From Paenibacillus_AM sp052180255 (lineage in GTDB: Bacteria > Bacillota > Bacilli > Paenibacillales > NBRC-103111): DNA of 64,000 nt. The stretch covers positions 2,294,001 to 2,358,000 of the forward strand of contig NZ_CP197466.1 in NCBI RefSeq assembly GCF_052180255.1. The letters are read 5' to 3'. Shown piece by piece: positions 60,298-64,000 of this stretch (positions within the stretch are counted from its first letter, which is position 1; every line of letters starts with the position of its first letter). A program made the translations under genes and the position numbers. The notes beneath the pieces are model-generated. The model saw only the letters and a list, made by a program, of their open reading frames with translations. It was not told the DNA's origin and did not search any database.

Positions 60298-60658
60298 CAG
60301 CATCCGTTTGATTCTTCTCCATATACTCCAGTCCCCATTCACGCATCAGCATAATGATGGGCTGTAGTGATTTTCCAAATTCGGTTAATGAGTATTCCAC
60401 TTTCGGTGGCACTTGCTGGTAAACTTCACGGTGAACCACACCATCTTCCTCTAGCTCTCTAAGCTGTAGGGTCAACATACGTTGGGTAATGCCCGGACAT
60501 ATCCGCTTGAATTCACTAAATCGCTTCGTTCCACCCAATAAGTGATAAAGAAGTACCCCCTTCCATTTTCCACCAATCACATCAAGGGTATATTCAACAG
60601 GACAAGCTTCTTTATTTGTACCTGAATGATTGCCGAAGCCACCTTTACGATCACGCAT
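60275..60658 (-). CDS. HxlR-family transcriptional regulator
   Basis: A 127-residue winged-helix regulator with the HxlR pattern: N-terminal cysteine in CPVEYTLDVIGGKWKGVLLYHLL, then FSEFKRICPGITQRMLTLQLRELEEDGVV. Cysteine-based members sense aldehydes, quinones or disulfide stress. AAAGGAG precedes the ATG. It is divergent from the nitroreductase at 60799, its likely target, with a palindrome between them. Confidence 0.9.
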   Translation of the reverse strand: MRDRKGGFGNHSGTNKEACPVEYTLDVIGGKWKGVLLYHLLGGTKRFSEFKRICPGITQRMLTLQLRELEEDGVVHREVYQQVPPKVEYSLTEFGKSLQPIIMLMREWGLEYMEKNQTDAEKRSTMN

Positions 60659-60696
60659 AAAGCCATCTCCTTTGGTACCATTTTTGTTACTACATC

Positions 60697-60708
60697 ACAT
60701 TAATGTGC
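60697..60708. promoter_or_regulatory. Palindrome CACATTAATGTG, likely HxlR operator
   Basis: A perfect 12-base palindrome in the divergent region between hxlR and the nitroreductase gene. Confidence 0.45.
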
Positions 60709-60798
60709 GTACTTCTCTTTGATAAGTGTATAACTTAATATATGTTGTAGACGATCACCCGTCAATATATCGCATAGATAATAAGGAGTGCATAAACC

Positions 60799-61470
60799 AT
60801 GGAAACAATAACTTCGAGAAAAAATGAAATCCTATCTGCGTATCAATATCGACACGCTACAAAGGAATTTAGCAACCAAAAAATTAGTGAAGCGGACTTT
60901 GCATTTATTTTGGAAACAGGACGTTTATCCCCGAGTTCGTTCGGTTTTGAACCTTGGAAGTTTATTGTCGTACAAAGTCCTGAGATACGTGAGAAAATCC
61001 GTCCTTATGCTTGGGGAGCTCAAAAGCAGTTACTCACTGCAAGTCACTTTGTCATCCTATTATCCAGGCAGCCTAAAGATATGTTGGCTCATTCCGATTA
61101 CATCCAAGACTTTATGATGAATGTGCAGCAGCTTTCGCCTGAAGTTGCCGCAGGCAAGCAAAAGACTTATGACAAGTTCCTTAAAATCGATTTTGATTTA
61201 GAAAAAAATGAGCGATCCATGTTCGAATGGGGCTGCCGACAAACGTATATCGCACTAGGTAATATGATGACGGCCGCAGCTCAGATTGGGATCGATTCTT
61301 GCCCGATGGAAGGATTTATGAAGGAGCAATTGGAACAAGTGCTGGTAGACGAGGGGATTATGGATCGAGCGCATTTTGGTATTTCCTGCATGGTTGCCTT
61401 CGGTTATCGATTGAACGAACCTCGCGCAAAAACAAGACGTCCTGCTTCTCAAGTTATTCAGTGGGTTTAA
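60799..61470 (+). CDS. NAD(P)H-dependent nitroreductase
   Basis: A 223-residue FMN enzyme of the nitroreductase family (NfsB-like). FMN contacts lie in YQYRHATKEF near the N-terminus and GRLSPSSFGFEPWKFIVV; the C-terminal half has QTYIALGNMMTAAAQIGIDSCPMEGF. It reduces quinones, nitro compounds or related toxic electrophiles. AAGGAG precedes the ATG. It is divergent from the hxlR gene, the common arrangement for electrophile-inducible reductases. Confidence 0.92.
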   Translation: METITSRKNEILSAYQYRHATKEFSNQKISEADFAFILETGRLSPSSFGFEPWKFIVVQSPEIREKIRPYAWGAQKQLLTASHFVILLSRQPKDMLAHSDYIQDFMMNVQQLSPEVAAGKQKTYDKFLKIDFDLEKNERSMFEWGCRQTYIALGNMMTAAAQIGIDSCPMEGFMKEQLEQVLVDEGIMDRAHFGISCMVAFGYRLNEPRAKTRRPASQVIQWV

Positions 61471-61481
61471 GCCCTACAGAT

Positions 61482-61527
61482 AAAAACCAGTCTTACACAA
61501 CAAGTAGTGTTAGACTGGTTCTTTTTT
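61482..61527 (+). terminator. Terminator after the nitroreductase gene
   Basis: AAAACCAGTCT and AGACTGGTT, with an inner ACAC/GTGT pair, then TTTTTT. Confidence 0.85.
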
Positions 61528-61551
61528 ATCATCTATGAAGCTGTTTGCTAA

Positions 61552-62604
61552 TTAAGGTAATGTCACCGTAAAGCTGTCAAACGTATATCCTTTTCCATCT
61601 AAAGGTTTAAATTCGATGCTTTTTTCATTCCCATTTGCATCCATTTCAACTCCCCCACCATTCGTAGGTAAGGACAAGTAAGGAGTGATTTTCAATTGTT
61701 TGACGTTCGGATCAATCGGATCGAAACGGCGGCTGCCCGATATATATTCTTTACCATCTATGATTTTACCCTCACTGCCTCCTGAATGAAAGACAATTTC
61801 TTTACCTGTCTCATCGACCATTTTGAATTCAATATAGCTCGATAAGTGATCTGTATCTTTGGATAAAGCATGAAAAGAAACCAGTATGCCTGCTGGGCCT
61901 ACTTTTAAATCCGTAACGTTAAAGTCAATACCTTTGACCTGCTGCTTATGATCAATCGGGACGAGCTTCACATCATTACGAACTTTTACAGGAATAGTGA
62001 AACTCCACTTTTGACCCTTTTCTGCTTCGAGTGATAAACCAAGATTAAATGCTTCTGGCATAGCTGCAGTGGGATCGATTTCTAAAATACCCTTTCGATA
62101 AGTTGAGCTGACTTCATTCTCTTTCGAGCCACCAGAGAATCCAATACTTTGTCCATTTATAGATAGACCCATTCTTAAAGGAGACTCCCCAAGCGGTTTC
62201 TCTGAATTCAATGAATATCCAATCGAAAAGCGTGTCCCATCGTAGAACACTTCATCAATCGTAAGAGAGGTGTCCCCCACAACTTGCGGCTTGCCAATAA
62301 CATCCGTTAACCCTTGCTCACTTGCCTTTTTCAACCCCGTATCCCCGAACTCACTAAATATCGAACCGACAATTGGGATTTTGGAGACAATGCTTGCCAT
62401 AACTGGTGATACTGCAGCCGAACTAATAAGCAGGACAGAAGCCATGACAGCAGCACTAGCACCATAAAAGACTTTTCTTCGTTTGGGGATTCTTTGATTC
62501 GCATTTGCCCCTTGAACCGTATTTGCGATGATCGCATCTAGCTTGGCATGTGGTACGGGAATCTCATCAATCTCTTGTTTAAATAAATGAACTTTTTCTC
62601 TCAT
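61552..62604 (-). CDS. DUF4179-type anti-sigma factor
   Basis: A 350-residue single-pass protein: a cytoplasmic N-terminal segment (residues 1-44), a membrane helix (GASAAVMASVLLISSAAVSPVMA, about 48-70) and a large beta-rich outer domain ending TFDSFTVTLP. This is the layout of DUF4179 proteins paired with ECF sigma factors. It should hold the sigma factor encoded just upstream, which it overlaps by 26 bases, until a surface signal arrives. Confidence 0.85.
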   Translation of the reverse strand: MREKVHLFKQEIDEIPVPHAKLDAIIANTVQGANANQRIPKRRKVFYGASAAVMASVLLISSAAVSPVMASIVSKIPIVGSIFSEFGDTGLKKASEQGLTDVIGKPQVVGDTSLTIDEVFYDGTRFSIGYSLNSEKPLGESPLRMGLSINGQSIGFSGGSKENEVSSTYRKGILEIDPTAAMPEAFNLGLSLEAEKGQKWSFTIPVKVRNDVKLVPIDHKQQVKGIDFNVTDLKVGPAGILVSFHALSKDTDHLSSYIEFKMVDETGKEIVFHSGGSEGKIIDGKEYISGSRRFDPIDPNVKQLKITPYLSLPTNGGGVEMDANGNEKSIEFKPLDGKGYTFDSFTVTLP

Positions 62605-63127
62605 CTGTATATGCCCCCTTTAATAGTGCTTTTAATTTAATCAGTCCTCGGTGAAGATTTGTTTTCACGGTACCTTCCGGACATTCTAAGCAAGTTGAAA
62701 TTTGTTTGATCGTATAGTCTTTATAAAATCGCATGAGGATCACAGTTTTATATTTTTCCTCAAGCTGCTCCATCGCCTGCAAAAGATCAATCTGATCTTC
62801 AAGTTTGAGAGAATTCGGTTCTCCCACATTTTCAAGCATTTCTGGACTCATTGAGACTACTTTTCGTTTCTTTTTTAAATTTGCAATGGCTGTATGGATT
62901 AAAATACGAACCAACCACGATGAAAAATATTGATTGTCTTGAAGTGTAGATATCGACTTAAAGGCTTTATAGACGGTTTCTTGAAAGACTTCTAGCGAAT
63001 CTTCTTCATTGCGCATGTATACATACGCCATCTTATACAACTTCTCTTTCTCTTCCTGCATCAGTATTTGAAATGCTTCCGAGTCGCCATTCTTTGCCCG
63101 AGAGACAAGATCTAACTTAGCATTCAT
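62579..63127 (-). CDS. ECF-family RNA polymerase sigma factor
   Basis: A 182-residue sigma factor with region 2 (YKMAYVYMRNEEDSLEVFQETVYKAF) and region 4 (LEEKYKTVILMRFYKDYTIKQISTCLECPEGTVKTNLHRGLIKL). AAGGAGGGG precedes the ATG at 63127; an in-frame upstream start lacks such a site. It is translationally linked to the DUF4179 anti-sigma factor. Targets probably concern the cell surface, and the stalk-domain gene just upstream is a candidate. Confidence 0.9.
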   Translation of the reverse strand: MNAKLDLVSRAKNGDSEAFQILMQEEKEKLYKMAYVYMRNEEDSLEVFQETVYKAFKSISTLQDNQYFSSWLVRILIHTAIANLKKKRKVVSMSPEMLENVGEPNSLKLEDQIDLLQAMEQLEEKYKTVILMRFYKDYTIKQISTCLECPEGTVKTNLHRGLIKLKALLKGAYTDERKSSFI

Positions 63128-63197
63128 TTGGTCACCCCTCCTTTTCTCCCTTATTAGAGAAATCAGATCAGCAAAACGTTTCATGTTTTCAAAAATA

Positions 63198-63237
63198 AAG
63201 AGACGACTTTCCCTATCAGTGGAAGATTCGTCTCTTG
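63198..63237 (-). terminator. Terminator after the stalk-domain gene
   Basis: AGAGACGA-CTTTCC pairs with GGAAGATTCGTCTCT, followed on the minus strand by TTTATTTTTG. Confidence 0.82.
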
Positions 63238-63267
63238 GATTCCATACATTTTATGTACAGAGCACAA

Positions 63268-64000
63268 TTAGTTGGTAAGCTTAAAACTGGTTCGAATGGT
63301 ATTTACATATGCGCTCATCGCAAGATACTCTTCAGTTAATTTGGAATCACTAGGATCGTATTGAACATCACCAGGTGTACTAATCGTAAAGACCTTATCC
63401 CCTTGTTCACCGATTTTATGCATATATCCAATTCCCATAGCGTCTGGGCCGTTAGTCAGCCAATCTGCCTTCGTCCAAACTGAAATACTAAAGATGACGC
63501 CCCCACCTACAGATTTATTCGCCTTGTCTATAAAATTGATATTTCCCACTAATGAGCCGCTAGCCTTGGAAATAGCTGCTTCATATTTCCCATCCCAACT
63601 TTTCGGTAGGTTAAGGGTGAAATGGTAGGTATCATTACGATAAACCATACTCGGAGCAGGTGCAATCTCTTTCCCATTCACTTTATCAACCCGAAGATTT
63701 ACGGCCGCATAGTTTCTAAAATCTCCAATGCCCTCTGTAACGAAATTTTGGGTATCCACTCCAAATCCATTACCGCCTATCTTCACTTCACCGATCTTTC
63801 TACTATTATCATTGAAAAAGGATAGTGTTGCATCTATTTGGTTTAACGAGCTTCCAACACCTTCATATTTCAACTGGCCGCTAACTTTCGTATTCGTTCC
63901 AGCCTTCGTTAAAATCAAATTACCTACAAGGATATCCTTGAAGTCGGGATCCGTTAATAGGAGCTGCCGATTTTTCACATAAATCTTTTGCAGCTCTTGA
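63268..64000 (-). CDS. Stalk-domain surface protein, 5' part outside the window
   Basis: At least 243 codons; the frame stays open to the window edge (QELQKIYVKNRQ...), so the N-terminus is missing. The visible part begins at the end of a copper-amine-oxidase-N/stalk-like domain (QKIYVKNR). A beta-sandwich follows (VGNLILTKAGTNTKVSGQLKYEG, IDATLSFFNDNSRKIGEVKIGG, NYAAVNLRVDKVNGK), and then a C-terminal domain (YHFTLNLPKSWDGKYEAAIS). Such exported proteins are abundant in Paenibacillaceae, and their functions are mostly unknown. Confidence 0.8.
   Translation of the reverse strand, partial: QELQKIYVKNRQLLLTDPDFKDILVGNLILTKAGTNTKVSGQLKYEGVGSSLNQIDATLSFFNDNSRKIGEVKIGGNGFGVDTQNFVTEGIGDFRNYAAVNLRVDKVNGKEIAPAPSMVYRNDTYHFTLNLPKSWDGKYEAAISKASGSLVGNINFIDKANKSVGGGVIFSISVWTKADWLTNGPDAMGIGYMHKIGEQGDKVFTISTPGDVQYDPSDSKLTEEYLAMSAYVNTIRTSFKLTN

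Noticed and set aside
8356..60762. TTGTAGACGATCAC shared by the regions upstream of the WYL and hxlR genes
   Set aside because: The length is within chance expectation, and the two genes are unrelated.
1..64000. tRNA, rRNA or CRISPR loci
   Set aside because: I read both strands for cloverleaf-like segments, conserved rRNA blocks and repeat-spacer arrays and found none; a covariance-model scan would settle small RNAs.

Overview
The window looks like chromosomal DNA from a spore-forming Bacillales bacterium, most likely Paenibacillaceae (Paenibacillus or Brevibacillus). The evidence is AGGAGG-type ribosome binding sites, YheC/YheD-like and exosporium-type proteins, a YjcZ-like small spore-type membrane peptide, stalk-domain (copper amine oxidase N-terminal type) proteins, and T-box, ZTP and c-di-AMP RNA switches. 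Species cannot be named from sequence alone. No rRNA, tRNA or CRISPR array was seen.

Layout. 0-3 kb: a LysR regulator (cut by the window edge), a divergent DHA2-type MFS exporter and a stand-alone MraY paralogue. 3-5 kb: a GC-rich segment with two unknown genes and a serine-recombinase-like tail. 5-8.3 kb: a DJ-1/PfpI protein and a WYL regulator, split by about 1.4 kb of inserted DNA that is bounded by a 49-bp duplication. 8.6-15.9 kb: a YjcZ-like peptide, a T-box-controlled glutaminyl-tRNA synthetase with altered signature motifs, a VanRS-like two-component system, a membrane-anchored FAD oxidoreductase and BcrC. 15.9-21.9 kb: a complete thiazole/oxazole-modified peptide (TOMM) operon. 22-26 kb: efeUOB iron/haem uptake with a Fur box. 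26-30 kb: a bicupin, and a MarR-membrane protein-NmrA unit. 29.7-33.8 kb: a bacitracin-type two-component/ABC operon ending in a 5'-truncated uppP. 33.9-37 kb: an AlaX editing protein, an exosporium-type protein, and a GNAT enzyme behind a possible translational attenuator. 37-46.5 kb: a scarred integration hotspot with repeated remnants that look like the 3' end of a 23S rRNA uracil methyltransferase gene. Between them lie a GH3 glucosidase, an esterase, an AraC regulator, a recombinase stump and a beheaded aminoglycoside phosphotransferase. 46.5-51 kb: a tightly overlapping nosDLYF-type operon without nosZ. 51-56 kb: HAD and MocR genes, and modAB with a divergent HTH/periplasmic-binding-like regulator. 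56-58.8 kb: a c-di-AMP riboswitch before an unknown gene, a ZTP riboswitch before folD, and a PCYCGC lipoprotein. 58.9-64 kb: MFS, HxlR/nitroreductase, an ECF sigma/anti-sigma pair, and a stalk-domain protein cut by the window end.

The strongest candidate for an undescribed system is the TOMM operon. Its 79-residue precursor ends in a core with 15 cysteines, twelve of them exactly every third residue, separated mainly by His-Asn. The same operon carries a ThiF-like maturation protein, a fused E1-like/YcaO cyclodehydratase and a SagB-type dehydrogenase. It lies directly downstream of efeUOB, its mRNA leader can fold into a nested hairpin that ends at the precursor's ribosome binding site, and part of that leader resembles a Fur half-site. 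A metal-binding product is therefore a reasonable alternative to a plain bacteriocin.

A second theme is the lipid-carrier and cell-wall-antibiotic response: a mraY paralogue, bcrC, uppP, a Bcr-type ABC exporter and two OmpR-family two-component systems all fall within 33 kb.
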